NCBI GenBank assembly: GCA_016871495.1
Contig: VHDF01000006.1
Coordinates: 30,699-94,698 of the forward strand
DNA: 64,000 bases
Direction: 5' to 3'
Origin: Verrucomicrobiota bacterium
GTDB lineage: Bacteria > Verrucomicrobiota > Verrucomicrobiia > Limisphaerales > VHDF01
Position numbers and translations under genes: made by a program
Shown: positions 8,584 to 17,573 of the stretch, in pieces
Position numbering within the stretch: position 1 is the stretch's first letter
Layout of the letters: every line of letters starts with the position of its first letter
Notes under the pieces: generated by a model
What the model saw: only the letters and a program-made list of their open reading frames with translations
What the model was told of the DNA's origin: nothing
Database searches by the model: none

Positions 8584-9696
8584 ATGAAACCACGCTTCAC
8601 CGGATCTCATCAACCCCTGGCCTCGGGATGGGTAGGGGGATTGGCGTTGATGCTCGCGGGTTCGGTGTGGGGCGCGGACCAGATCGAGTACTCGAAGAAG
8701 CCCGCCAAGTTGGATCTGCCGCCGCAAGGGGGCGCCATGGGAACCTCCCGCCCGTTCGATTTCCTCAAGCCCTCGAGTCCTGCGGGGGGTTTCGTCGAGC
8801 CACTTCCGAATCCGCTGATGAACAAACCGAATATGTCGAAGAAACTCTTCGAGTATTTGGACCAGAAAAAGAACTGGATGTTTGTGAATCCGAAGGAGGC
8901 GGCGGGCAAAACCTCGCTTCAGGAAATGTTCAAGGTGCAGGAGGAATCGCTCTCATGGGATGGTGCGAAGCCCAAGAAAAGCGTGGAGAAGTTTCTGGAA
9001 GGCGATGACAAGGACAAGTCTGAAGGAACCAACAACGTCAGCAACACCAGCACCAACGAAACCACCCTCACGGAAGACAAACCCAAGACGGGGGAAGGCG
9101 AAACGGAAAGGCGTGTGAACGCAACCGCCAAAGGCGACGCCCCCCAGAATGAATCCCCTTCCAGCAATCCTCGCAAAGACTCCCCATCGAATGTGGGGAG
9201 ATTAGGGGAAGTCTCCGGAGGATTGAACCCTGGGCCCACCGGTCGGGCTGAGTTCGGGTTGGGTGGTTTTGGCGGCAACAATCCGGTTTTGTCGAAGAAT
9301 CCCGAGAATGCGTTGTCGATGCGCCAGCAGCAGCAACTGCGGGATGATCGCACGTCGCGGATGTTGCAGTCCCCATTGGGCGCCCTTTCCGGCGGGGATC
9401 CCATCAACGTTCGTGGTGATTCGACTTCGGTTCCCGCCAATCCGACCTTGCCGATTCCCAGCGTTGGGGTTGCAGCAAGACCGCCACTGCCAAGACCCGC
9501 TTCGCTTTCGGGAATCGAGTCGGGCAGCGGCAGCTTGCCCACCGGCAGCCTCCCCGCCCGCGCTTCGGCCCTGGAGGAACTCACTTCGAGAACCTTCAAC
9601 GTTTCCAGTCCCAACAGCCCAAGCTTCACACCGGCTTCCGCCACAACCTTCCAACCGAGACCGCCCGTGTTGGAGTTCCCCAAGCGACGGTTCTGA
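8584..9696 (+). CDS. Secreted low-complexity protein of unknown function
   Basis: The ATG at 8584 is chosen because the earlier in-frame start at 8524 would overlap the methyltransferase and because it gives a signal peptide (hydrophobic GGLALMLAGSVWGA, cleavage near residue 31). The 370-residue product is rich in Pro, Ser, Gly, Asn and Lys, with a charged Lys/Glu stretch near residues 115-160 and a Pro/Ser-rich C-terminal half. No domain is recognised and no membrane segment follows the signal. It is probably a flexible periplasmic or surface protein. It converges on moeA, 57 bases away. Confidence 0.6.
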   Translation: MKPRFTGSHQPLASGWVGGLALMLAGSVWGADQIEYSKKPAKLDLPPQGGAMGTSRPFDFLKPSSPAGGFVEPLPNPLMNKPNMSKKLFEYLDQKKNWMFVNPKEAAGKTSLQEMFKVQEESLSWDGAKPKKSVEKFLEGDDKDKSEGTNNVSNTSTNETTLTEDKPKTGEGETERRVNATAKGDAPQNESPSSNPRKDSPSNVGRLGEVSGGLNPGPTGRAEFGLGGFGGNNPVLSKNPENALSMRQQQQLRDDRTSRMLQSPLGALSGGDPINVRGDSTSVPANPTLPIPSVGVAARPPLPRPASLSGIESGSGSLPTGSLPARASALEELTSRTFNVSSPNSPSFTPASATTFQPRPPVLEFPKRRF

Positions 9697-9753
9697 TTCC
9701 TTCCGGCACCTCGGCTCAGCCCTCGCTTGCCCCTGAGCTCGCTTCCAGCTCCA

Positions 9754-10968
9754 TCACGCGTCCCAGTGGAAAACCTCGACCGTGGTTCCAGCGGCGATTT
9801 GGCCATCCGGGGGGACATCCACCAAACCTGAGGAGAACGCGAGAGACGACATCATGTGGGAAGCCTGGGGTCCGCTCGGCACCACCGATCCATCCTCCTC
9901 CATCCGCACCCGCACGAAATGACGGCGAGGGCCTGGGTTCAGTATCGTTTCCGCAAGGCTTCCCCGCGATCGAGGCAAATTCAGATCCCGGGCGCCTTGC
10001 CACCTCAGAAGCGCAGGCCGGACCAGGAGGACAAACGTGACGAGCGCCGAGACAGGATTGCCCGGCAAGCCGAAAACCGGTCTATCCCGGAGTCGCGAGA
10101 ACACAAACGGCTTGCCCGGCTTCACGGCGATTTTCCACAGATCAATGACTCCGCCCGCCTTCTTCAGAGCCGGCTTGATCCAGTCGTGGTCGCCCACCGA
10201 GGCACCGCCAGTGGTAATCACTAAGTCGCACGTGGAAACAGCCTCTTCGAGTGCCTTGATGGTCGATTCCTCGGAGTCAGCCACGATCGGAAAACACCGC
10301 GCGACAGCACCGGCCTTTCCGGCCAGGGATTTGAGCAGCGTCCGATTCGACTCGTAGATCTTCCCAGGTTCAGCCGGAGCACCCGGTTCGAGCAACTCGT
10401 CCCCCGTGGCGATCAAACCCACTACAGGTCGCCGTCCCACGACGATCTCAGCCAGACCGAGTGCCTGCGCCATGGCCACCCGACCCGGAGAAAGTCTTTG
10501 CCCGGCGCGCCAAAGCAGCGTTCCCGTGCGGACATCCTCACCCTTCAATCGAACATTCTCCCAAGGCTTTACGGGGTCCATGATTTCCACCATGTCCCCA
10601 TCCTCACGCGTATCCTCCTGCATCACCACGGCATTGGCGCCGGGCGGAAGGGCAGACCCCGTGAAGACCCGGGCGCAACATCCACTCCCGACCCGGGACG
10701 CAGGCAAGACCCCGCCGGCGGGAAAGCGTCCGGTCAAACGAAGCTTGAGGGGCTCTTTCGGGTTCGCACCCGCCGTGTCCTGGGCGACGACCGCATAACC
10801 ATCCATGGATGAATTATCAAAGGGAGGTAAATCGGAGGGAGCGGCGGCATCGACCAGCGCGATTCTTCCGGAGGCTTCCTGGAGCGAAATGGTTTCCCGG
10901 GCGGGAGAAGGGAGAGCGGCAAGGATCCGCTCGCGGGCCTCCTCCAAGGGCATCAAGGAAGGGTTCAC
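9754..10968 (-). CDS. moeA: Molybdopterin molybdenumtransferase MoeA
   Basis: The 404-residue protein matches MoeA in length and motifs: PPFDNSSMDGYAVVAQD near residues 48-64, GLIATGDEL in the central MoaB-like domain, VITTGGASVGDHDWIKP, and VFGLPGNPVSALVTF before the C-terminal domain. It inserts molybdate into molybdopterin-AMP in the cytoplasm. The GTG start at 10968 overlaps the stop of the upstream gene in a GTGA arrangement, which implies translational coupling to that unknown gene. No other molybdenum-cofactor gene or molybdoenzyme is in the window. Confidence 0.9.
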   Translation of the reverse strand: MNPSLMPLEEARERILAALPSPARETISLQEASGRIALVDAAAPSDLPPFDNSSMDGYAVVAQDTAGANPKEPLKLRLTGRFPAGGVLPASRVGSGCCARVFTGSALPPGANAVVMQEDTREDGDMVEIMDPVKPWENVRLKGEDVRTGTLLWRAGQRLSPGRVAMAQALGLAEIVVGRRPVVGLIATGDELLEPGAPAEPGKIYESNRTLLKSLAGKAGAVARCFPIVADSEESTIKALEEAVSTCDLVITTGGASVGDHDWIKPALKKAGGVIDLWKIAVKPGKPFVFSRLRDRPVFGLPGNPVSALVTFVLLVRPALLRWQGARDLNLPRSRGSLAETILNPGPRRHFVRVRMEEDGSVVPSGPQASHMMSSLAFSSGLVDVPPDGQIAAGTTVEVFHWDA

Positions 10969-11792
10969 GCCGGCTTGGGGGAGTGGAGCAGCGCGGCCAG
11001 ACGCGACAACCCGTCGAGCATGGCGCGTTTGTCGGTCCTCAGCTCATGAACCACGGCGCGTTGATCGCGGGATCCACCGTGCATCTCCCGAATGCGCTCG
11101 GAGAAGAAAGGCTTGGGCACCGAGCGTTGCACGAGCTCGGTTTCCACGCCGCGCACTAATTCGGGAATCAACCCCGAAAGTTCGGGTCCATGGGCAGGGA
11201 GATATTGTTCCACGAGACGCAACAGCAGCTCGAAATCGGCAACCCGATAAGATTCCGCAAGGAGTGATTTCGACAGCGCGTCGAGCAGCATGGTGGCGCG
11301 AGGAGCAGGGCGCCACACGGGACGACGCGCGATCGCATGCAGCCGGGAGCGATCCTCCGCGGGAACCCAATGCCGGATGCACGCCGCCACAGGCTGCTCC
11401 ACAGGCTGATTGAGATGCAATCGCCGCACGTAACGATCCAAGGTTACCTCGCGAAGTTGAACCTCGAACTCCCCTCCCGAGGAGACGACAAAATGGGATC
11501 GGGTGGGACGACGGGCCAATCCAAGAATCAACGCGTCCACGTCGGAATCGGTCAAGGGCGCGTTTTCGACAAATCTCGAATACCGCGACTGTTCCTGAAG
11601 GCCGGGTGTAAAAGCCGGAGAAAGAATCAGATCCACCTGGTAATCCTCCAAGTCCGGAAAGTCGTTCTTGAAAAAAGCAACAATGTGATCCGCCTCCACT
11701 TCATGGTGGGATCCAAGATGAACGGCCACTTGGGTGGGAAGCGTACGGGGGGACGCGAGATCCGCATGGATCGCATCCTGGAGGTCGGTCAT
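10965..11792 (-). CDS. Unknown protein coupled to moeA
   Basis: The frame is open much further upstream, but that extension would run through the divergent Rieske gene, so the ATG at 11792 (MTDLQDAIHADLASP) is preferred. The 275-residue product is soluble and charged, with no signal peptide, no cysteine pairs and no motif I recognise. Its stop overlaps the moeA GTG start by four bases, so the two are translated together. A role beside molybdenum-cofactor synthesis is possible but rests only on that coupling. It is divergent from the cytochrome bc genes, with about 130 bases between the start codons. Confidence 0.6.
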   Translation of the reverse strand: MTDLQDAIHADLASPRTLPTQVAVHLGSHHEVEADHIVAFFKNDFPDLEDYQVDLILSPAFTPGLQEQSRYSRFVENAPLTDSDVDALILGLARRPTRSHFVVSSGGEFEVQLREVTLDRYVRRLHLNQPVEQPVAACIRHWVPAEDRSRLHAIARRPVWRPAPRATMLLDALSKSLLAESYRVADFELLLRLVEQYLPAHGPELSGLIPELVRGVETELVQRSVPKPFFSERIREMHGGSRDQRAVVHELRTDKRAMLDGLSRLAALLHSPKPA

Positions 11793-11925
11793 ACGCGGGA
11801 ATCTGAAGGGCGCCCCGCTCGGACGCAAGCCAACGAATCGAGGAAATCTGGGCATTGCTTCACCCCGGGGATTCTGGCGTAATCGCCGCGTCCCGCGCGA
11901 CGAATTCGCCCAATCGAGATTTTCC

Positions 11926-12477
11926 ATGAGCACCATGCCGCACCCTCCTCCGGATGACAATCGCCGGGATTTTTTCAAGAAAACATCGGCCATTGTCGCG
12001 GGCGGAATCCTGGCCGCGGCGCCGCCTCTGGCAGGGGTTCCGATGATCCTGGATCCTCTCCGAAGAAAGTCCGACGCAGGCGCTTTTGTGCGTGTCGCCG
12101 CGCTGGCGGCATTGCCGAACGACGGCGTGCCGCGCAAATTCGCCGTGCTGGCGGATCGCCGCGACGCCTGGAACAAGTTTCCGCGCACGCCCGTGGGCGC
12201 CGTTTACTTGCGGCGCACGCCTGAAGGCCGGATCGAGGCGTTGAACGTGGTTTGTCCGCACGCGGGCTGTTTCATCGATTTCCTGGCGGCCAAGCCGGGC
12301 TACTTCTGTCCGTGTCACAACAGCGCGTTCGCCCTGGATGGCTCGATCGCGGACGCGAAGAGCCCGAGCGCGCGAGGCATGGATTCGCTGGAGGTGGAAG
12401 TTCGCAACGAGACGGAGATCTGGGTCCGATATCAGAATTTCGAAGCGGGCAAAAAAGAGAAGATCCCCCTCGCATGA
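11926..12477 (+). CDS. Rieske 2Fe-2S protein of a cytochrome bc complex
   Basis: The 183-residue protein has a basic N-terminus and hydrophobic segment (KKTSAIVAGGILAAAPPLAG, residues about 18-37) that serves as a Tat-type signal or anchor. The cluster ligands are in CPHAGC (about residues 111-116) and CPCHNS (about 129-134), the standard C-x-H-x2-C and C-P-C-H pair. It carries electrons from quinol to cytochrome c in the membrane complex. Its stop overlaps the cytochrome b start (ATGA), so the two are made together. The start at 11926 is chosen from the signal; the open frame extends upstream into the divergent gene. Confidence 0.88.
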   Translation: MSTMPHPPPDDNRRDFFKKTSAIVAGGILAAAPPLAGVPMILDPLRRKSDAGAFVRVAALAALPNDGVPRKFAVLADRRDAWNKFPRTPVGAVYLRRTPEGRIEALNVVCPHAGCFIDFLAAKPGYFCPCHNSAFALDGSIADAKSPSARGMDSLEVEVRNETEIWVRYQNFEAGKKEKIPLA

Positions 12478-14258
12478 AGGCCCTCCTCGATTGGTTCGAC
12501 CATCGCACGGGCGCCCGCAAGCTTCTGCACGAGGCGCTGTTCGAAAATATCCCGGGAGGTGCGCGCTGGCGCTATGTCTGGGGCAGCATGCTCACTTTTG
12601 CCTTCTCGGTTCAAGTGATCACCGGACTGCTGCTCTGGACTTCCTACAATCCCAGCTCCACCACTGCGTGGGAGAGTGTGTATTACATTCAGCATGAGTT
12701 GTGGGGGGGCTGGTTCCTGCGCGGAGTGCATCACTACACGGCGCAGTTCATGACGCTGCTCCTGGTGTTGCATTTGATGCAGGTCGTCATCGACGGGGCG
12801 TACAAGGCGCCCCGGGAAATGAATTTCTGGTTTGGACTCATCCTCTTCAAACTCGTGCTGGCCCTCTCGCTCACAGGCTATCTCCTGCCCTGGGATCAAA
12901 AGGGGTTTTGGGCCACCAAAGTGGCGACCAACATCGCGGGCATCACTCCCGTCATCGGCCCCTCGCTGCAGAAACTCATCATTGGCGGCACGGACTACGG
13001 ACATCAAACGTTGTCGCGCTTTTTCGCGCTCCATGCGGGCATTCTGCCGCTGTTAATCGGCCTTCTCATTGTCGGACACATCTACTTGTTCCGTCGGCAC
13101 GGCATCACCGCCAAGCAACCGTTGCGAAAGAGAGACGCCGCGTTTTGGCCCGACCAGGTCTTGAAGGATGGCGTCGCCTGCCTCGCTTTGATGGCGGCCG
13201 TGCTGTTTCTGGTCATACGAACCCGGGGCGGAGAACTGGGCGCGCCGGCAGATCCCACTGAGCCTTTCTCCGCGGCCCGACCGGAGTGGTACTTTCTCTT
13301 CCTTTTTCAACTCTTGAAATACTTCCCGGGAACCACGGAAATCATCGGGGCCATCATCCTCCCCGGACTGGCGGCCACCGTGGTTTTCCTGATGCCATTC
13401 ATCGCGCGCTGGAGGCTCGGTCATACGTTTAATGTGTGTTTCCTTTTCATGTTGCTCGGAATCGCCGGACTGCTCACCGGGCTGGCGCTCCGTCAGGACG
13501 GTCGGGATCCCCTGTTTCTCGCCTCGGAGAAAGACGCCGAGGCACAAGCGCAGCGAGTCGTCGAGCTGGCCCAGTCGCCGACCGGCATCCCCCCGACGGG
13601 CGCCGTAAACTTGCTGAGGAACGATCCGCTGACCCAAGGCCCAAAAATCTTCGCGAAGAACTGCGCCAGCTGCCACCGCTATGGCGGCCACGATGGCCTG
13701 GGTCATGAACCCACGGACCCGCCGAGTGCGCCTGACTTGAAAGGCATCGGCACGCGCGCGTGGATCTCGGGATTCCTCGACCCGCAGAAGATCGTGTCCT
13801 CGAATTACTTCGGAGGCAGCCGCCACAAGGATGGGAAGATGGCGGGTTTCGTCCAAAAGAAAGTTTCCCAATACTCCAACGAACAAAGGGATCAGTTGAC
13901 CAAGGTCATCGCCGCCCTCTCGGCGGAAGCGAATCTCGAATCTCAGAAAGAACTCGACGCCAGAGAAAGCGGCTTGATCGAAGATGGACGCAAATGGCTG
14001 CGCTCCGAGCTGGGATGCACCGACTGCCATCAATTCCGTGTCAAGGATGAGGACGCCACCGCGCCGGACCTGACGGGATATGGTTCCAAGGACTGGCTGG
14101 TCCGCTTCATCTCCAACCCGGCCCACCCGGATTTTTACGGGAAGAAAAATGACCGCATGCCGCGTTATGCGGACGACGGCGTGCTGACCGAAGCGCAGAT
14201 CAGCATGGTGGCCGATTGGTTGCGCGGGGAATGGTTTCGTCCTTTGGCGGAACGCTGA
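12474..14258 (+). CDS. Cytochrome b fused to two c-type cytochrome domains
   Basis: The 594-residue protein begins as a cytochrome b: histidines in GVHHYTAQFMTLLLVLHL and in RFFALHAGILPLLIGLLIVGH match the heme b ligand pairs, and PEWYFLFLFQLLKYFPG is the PEWY-type quinol-site loop. After the last membrane helix (about residue 340) the chain continues into a periplasmic part with two heme c motifs, CASCH near residue 399 and CTDCH near 513. It thus joins the b and c1-like functions of a bc complex in one chain. It is translationally coupled to the Rieske gene. Such fusions are known in other bacteria; the two-heme tail is the notable part. Confidence 0.87.
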   Translation: MKALLDWFDHRTGARKLLHEALFENIPGGARWRYVWGSMLTFAFSVQVITGLLLWTSYNPSSTTAWESVYYIQHELWGGWFLRGVHHYTAQFMTLLLVLHLMQVVIDGAYKAPREMNFWFGLILFKLVLALSLTGYLLPWDQKGFWATKVATNIAGITPVIGPSLQKLIIGGTDYGHQTLSRFFALHAGILPLLIGLLIVGHIYLFRRHGITAKQPLRKRDAAFWPDQVLKDGVACLALMAAVLFLVIRTRGGELGAPADPTEPFSAARPEWYFLFLFQLLKYFPGTTEIIGAIILPGLAATVVFLMPFIARWRLGHTFNVCFLFMLLGIAGLLTGLALRQDGRDPLFLASEKDAEAQAQRVVELAQSPTGIPPTGAVNLLRNDPLTQGPKIFAKNCASCHRYGGHDGLGHEPTDPPSAPDLKGIGTRAWISGFLDPQKIVSSNYFGGSRHKDGKMAGFVQKKVSQYSNEQRDQLTKVIAALSAEANLESQKELDARESGLIEDGRKWLRSELGCTDCHQFRVKDEDATAPDLTGYGSKDWLVRFISNPAHPDFYGKKNDRMPRYADDGVLTEAQISMVADWLRGEWFRPLAER

Positions 14259-14290
14259 GGATCACCGCCACGCGTGCGTGATCGGGGCTT

Positions 14291-15064
14291 ATGGATCTTC
14301 AATTGCAAGGCCAGCGGGTCGTGGTGTTCGGAGCCGCACAAGGCCTAGGACGCGCGATCGCCGATGGATTCGCAAGCGAGGGCTGCGAGGTTTTTGGTTT
14401 CGACTTGCTGCACGCCCCCGCATCCACCACTTCGACCGCAAGGTTCGAAACAGGGGATGTGACCTCGTGGGATCGCGTCCGGAGCTTCGTGGACGCCTGC
14501 GGCCCCGTCGATCATATGGTTTACTCGGTGGGGGTGGGATCCGGAAAATTTGGGTTCCCCTTTTGGAATCTGACGCCGGACGATTGGCCCCGAGTGCTGG
14601 AAGTCAACTTGCTGGGAGCGGTGCATGCCGCCCATGCCTGCGCCCCGGGCATGGTTCATCGTCGCAAGGGATCGATGCTTTTTGTCGTTTCCGTGGCGGG
14701 CCAGATGGGATCCCAAACCGACCCGCCCTACAGCGCCGCCAAAGCGGGGTTGATCAACTTTGTTCAATGCGCAGCCAAAGACCTGGCGCCGTACGGAGTG
14801 CGGTCCAACGCGCTTTCGCCGGGCATGGTGCAGACCGGCTTGAATCGTTCGGTGTGGCAGGCCGGACAAAGACTGCTCCCCGAGTCTGCCCGGCAGGACT
14901 ATGAAACATGGGCCAGCGAAAAGATTCGCAAGGTGGCGCCCCTAGGCCGGTGGCAAGCGCCGGAGGAGTTCGCGGCGATGGCGGTGTTCCTGGCCTCCGA
15001 ACACGCCCGCAATATCACGGGCCAGACTCTGAACATCGACGGCGGCCAAGTCATGCATGCGTGA
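14291..15064 (+). CDS. Short-chain dehydrogenase/reductase
   Basis: The 257-residue length is typical of classical SDRs. The nucleotide site VVVFGAAQGLGRAIA is at about residues 10-24. The catalytic Ser lies in FVVSVAGQMG and the Tyr and Lys in YSAAKAG. The end NITGQTLNIDGGQ is the common SDR C-terminal motif. It would oxidise or reduce a hydroxyl with NAD(P). It starts 32 bases after the cytochrome gene and is followed convergently by another dehydrogenase. With the next two genes it may act on sugar acids, but the substrate is not predictable. Confidence 0.82.
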   Translation: MDLQLQGQRVVVFGAAQGLGRAIADGFASEGCEVFGFDLLHAPASTTSTARFETGDVTSWDRVRSFVDACGPVDHMVYSVGVGSGKFGFPFWNLTPDDWPRVLEVNLLGAVHAAHACAPGMVHRRKGSMLFVVSVAGQMGSQTDPPYSAAKAGLINFVQCAAKDLAPYGVRSNALSPGMVQTGLNRSVWQAGQRLLPESARQDYETWASEKIRKVAPLGRWQAPEEFAAMAVFLASEHARNITGQTLNIDGGQVMHA

Positions 15065-15123
15065 AAGGGCGCCCCGGCCCCGTTTCTTCCTCCCCAATTC
15101 ATCGAGACTCGATGGAAGGGGAT

Positions 15124-15996
15124 TCACTCATAGAGCTTGAACAGGCCGGAGTGGTCCAGATCCCCCCAGCCCTTTTCGTGGACGAATTTCTCCCACTGGG
15201 CGCGGCAATTCCGCAAAGTGGCTGATTCGAGCCCTACCGTGTCGGCGAGTTCGCAGATCAGCCGCACATCTTTGAGTTGCAACTCGGCGCGCCCGCCCGC
15301 TTTGAAATCCCGCCGGGCCATGCGGCTGCCGTGCAAATCAAGAATGCGGCTCTCCGCAAAGCCGCCCAGCAGGGCTTCACGCACCCGGGCGGCGTCCAAC
15401 CCGGCAAGCTCAGCCAAGCGCAGTGCCTGGGCCACGGCGTCGATCGTTTGGGCAACGATCAATTGATTGGCCAGCTTCGCGACCTGCCCCGCGCCTGGCC
15501 CCCCCAGAGAGGTGACTCTGCGTCCCACGGTCTCGAGGACAGGCCAGGCCCGTCGAACGTTTTCCTCTGCGCCCCCCACCATGATCGAGAGCGTCGCCGC
15601 CTCGGCGCCCACTTGTCCGCCGGACACCGGCGCGTCCACCCAAGGGATGTGAGCCGCGAATCGCCGCGTCTCCGGAACCCCGGTCGTTCCAAAATCGATG
15701 ATCAACGAGTCCGGGGACAAGCCTCCAGCCAAACCCTCCGGACCGAAGACGACCTGTTCCACCACCGCGGTGGAAGTAAGATTGATGCACACGATCTCTC
15801 CATCCATCGCGCGAGCCAAGTCCGGAAGACTTCGTGCTCGCCGCATGCCCATCGTCTCCGCTTCCGCCGCCGGGCCTTCGCTCCGATTCCACACCCAGAC
15901 ATCGGCGCCCGCCGCATGCAGATGCCGGGCCATCGGACGGCCCATGTTTCCCAGTCCCACGAATCCAATCTTGTGTCCAGCCATTCGTTTTTCCAT
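15124..15996 (-). CDS. 3-hydroxyisobutyrate dehydrogenase-family oxidoreductase
   Basis: The NAD(P)-binding start KIGFVGLGNMGRPMARHLHA is at about residues 8-27, the substrate motif DAPVSGGQVGAEA at about 119-131, and the catalytic lysine in GQVAKLANQ near 172. The length of 290 residues fits the beta-hydroxyacid dehydrogenase family, which includes tartronate-semialdehyde reductase and L-threonate dehydrogenase. The start is uncertain: 15996 gives MEKRMAG, an inner ATG at 15984 is also possible, and the open frame continues to 16047. It is divergent from a DenD-like gene, which suggests a shared sugar-acid pathway. Confidence 0.8.
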   Translation of the reverse strand: MEKRMAGHKIGFVGLGNMGRPMARHLHAAGADVWVWNRSEGPAAEAETMGMRRARSLPDLARAMDGEIVCINLTSTAVVEQVVFGPEGLAGGLSPDSLIIDFGTTGVPETRRFAAHIPWVDAPVSGGQVGAEAATLSIMVGGAEENVRRAWPVLETVGRRVTSLGGPGAGQVAKLANQLIVAQTIDAVAQALRLAELAGLDAARVREALLGGFAESRILDLHGSRMARRDFKAGGRAELQLKDVRLICELADTVGLESATLRNCRAQWEKFVHEKGWGDLDHSGLFKLYE

Positions 15997-16092
15997 GTTT
16001 GACACTTGCTCTGAGGTTGAGGATCTGTGCGGCTCGATGCTGCCCATTTCAGGCGGCGGAGCGCAAATCTCGAATCAACAATGTGAGGCATC

Positions 16093-17079
16093 ATGAACGT
16101 GGTCATTACCGGCGGCGGCGGATTTCTTGGAACCCAACTTTGCGCGACTTTGTTGCAGCGCGGTTCGATCACAGGACCCTCGGGCAGCCTCGAACCCATC
16201 GAAAGAATCGTTTTGTTCGACGCCGCATTCAGGTCCCCTCCAGGAGACTCCCGCGTCCGTCAGCAAACCGGCGACATCGGATGCCGCGACGCGGTCTTTG
16301 CAGCGGTGGGACATGATCCCGCGACGTCCATTTTTCATCTGGCTTCCATGGTGAGTGGAGAGTGTGAATTGCGGTTCGACGATGCCTTGCGCGTCAATCT
16401 GGACGGCGGACGGAACGTCTTCGAAGCGGTCCGCGCCCTGCCTGGAAAGCCGCGCGTTGTGTTTACCAGCAGCATCGCTTGCTACGGAGGAGCCGCGATG
16501 GAGGAACGCAATGGCGATCGCACCAAACTCACGCCCCGCACCACCTACGGGATGACCAAGGTGCTGTGCGAACTGCTGATCAACGACTATTCGCGGAAAG
16601 GCTATTTCGATGGCCGCTCCGCCCGATTGCCCACGGTGATCATTCGTCCGGGCAAACCCAACGCGGCGGCCTCAAGCTGGGCGAGCGGAATGTTTCGCGA
16701 ACCGTTGAAAGGCGAGCCCTGTCCCTTGCCCGTCCGGCGGACACAACCCCATCCCATGACCGGCTACCGGACCGTGATCGATTCCCTGATTGCGCTTCAT
16801 GAAGTGGTCGAAGATCGGTTGGGTGACGACCGGGGTTGCGTCCTTCCCGCACACCGGGTCACCCCCACGCTGGCCGAGGAGGTCCTGTTGACCGTCGCCG
16901 CCGAACGCGGGTTGCGGCTGGGGCGAATCGAGGACGCTTTTGACGAACGCATCCAGGGCATTGTGGACCAATGGCCCGAGGACGTGGACGGATCACGGGC
17001 GGAAAGCCTGGGTTTGCCTCGACCTCCAGCGTTGCGAATGATCGTGGAACAGTATCTGGCCGATTTTGGACAGACTTGA
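16093..17079 (+). CDS. NAD-dependent epimerase/dehydrogenase, D-erythronate dehydrogenase-like
   Basis: The 328-residue extended SDR starts with MNVVITGGGGFLGTQL, the Rossmann glycine motif. The catalytic Ser is in VVFTSSIACYGG and the Tyr-Lys pair in TTYGMTKVLCELL. The stretch LPTVIIRPGKPNAAASSWAS and overall length closely resemble D-erythronate dehydrogenase (DenD), which makes 2-oxo-tetronate. In known pathways an OtnK kinase and an OtnC decarboxylase follow; neither is in the window. A divergent beta-hydroxyacid dehydrogenase could be an L-threonate-type partner. Recognition is by eye, so the exact substrate is tentative. A dispersed repeat starts 6 bases after the stop. Confidence 0.75.
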   Translation: MNVVITGGGGFLGTQLCATLLQRGSITGPSGSLEPIERIVLFDAAFRSPPGDSRVRQQTGDIGCRDAVFAAVGHDPATSIFHLASMVSGECELRFDDALRVNLDGGRNVFEAVRALPGKPRVVFTSSIACYGGAAMEERNGDRTKLTPRTTYGMTKVLCELLINDYSRKGYFDGRSARLPTVIIRPGKPNAAASSWASGMFREPLKGEPCPLPVRRTQPHPMTGYRTVIDSLIALHEVVEDRLGDDRGCVLPAHRVTPTLAEEVLLTVAAERGLRLGRIEDAFDERIQGIVDQWPEDVDGSRAESLGLPRPPALRMIVEQYLADFGQT

Positions 17080-17085
17080 ACCTTA

Positions 17086-17311
17086 AACCTCCCGACTCAC
17101 TTGATGCTGAAGTTACTCACCATTTCGCACCCCGGCCCGGCGGAGTTTTCCTGCTGGAAACGGCAATTCAGCAGCGTCGAGATGCGCAAAAGCTTGAGTG
17201 GGAAAGGCCTGACCAAAGTTGAGGTGGATCCGCAAGGTGATCCATCGAAACTTAAGAAAAGCCTTTGCCGCCAAGATCTTGCGACAGATCGATGCTGATC
17301 AATTGCCGTTC
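17086..17311 (+). repeat. Repeat family B, left end plus core
   Basis: The segment opens with AACCTCCCGACTCACTTGAT, the left terminal inverted repeat, followed by TGAAGTTACTCACC, CGCACCCCGGCCCGGCGGAG and a core containing CGTCGAGATGCGCAAAAGCT and CCGCCAAGATCTTGCGA. The matching right end is missing here but present at 57857-58088. Partial copies are at 17911-17951, 31062-31206, 43107-43236 and 46708-46815. The pattern suggests a non-autonomous mobile element of about 300 bp. It is not coding. Confidence 0.75.
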
Positions 17312-17339
17312 ATAGGGTCAAGCACCTAGCCTCAGATAT

Positions 17340-17550
17340 CCTGACCACAAGCGGAAGATGCGGGACGGATGCATAAGGGATGTGAGACCAGAGTGAAGTG
17401 AAGCAGCTCGGTCGCAAGCCGGAGGCTTGCCAGCTTTTAGCCGGTGGTTGAGGAGCGCAGCGACGATACCACCGGTCCACCGGGTCGCCCCAGCATGTGC
17501 ATCCCGGAGGAATGGCAGCGTCGCAGGTATCAATACCCAAAACACTCAAG
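17340..17550. repeat. Intergenic palindromic segment
   Basis: No gene is seen. The stretch contains CCGGTGGT at 17441-17448 facing ACCACCGG at 17468-17475, and a shorter GCCGGAGGCTTGCCAGC pattern just before. It looks like the short palindromic repeats elsewhere in the window, but I see no second copy here. Confidence 0.4.
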
Positions 17551-17573
17551 GACAGACATATCGAGCACTTCAA

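Noticed and set aside
11734..12188. Extended N-termini of the Rieske gene and of the gene before moeA
   Set aside because: The extensions overlap each other on opposite strands; internal ATG codons give a proper signal peptide for the Rieske protein and remove the overlap.
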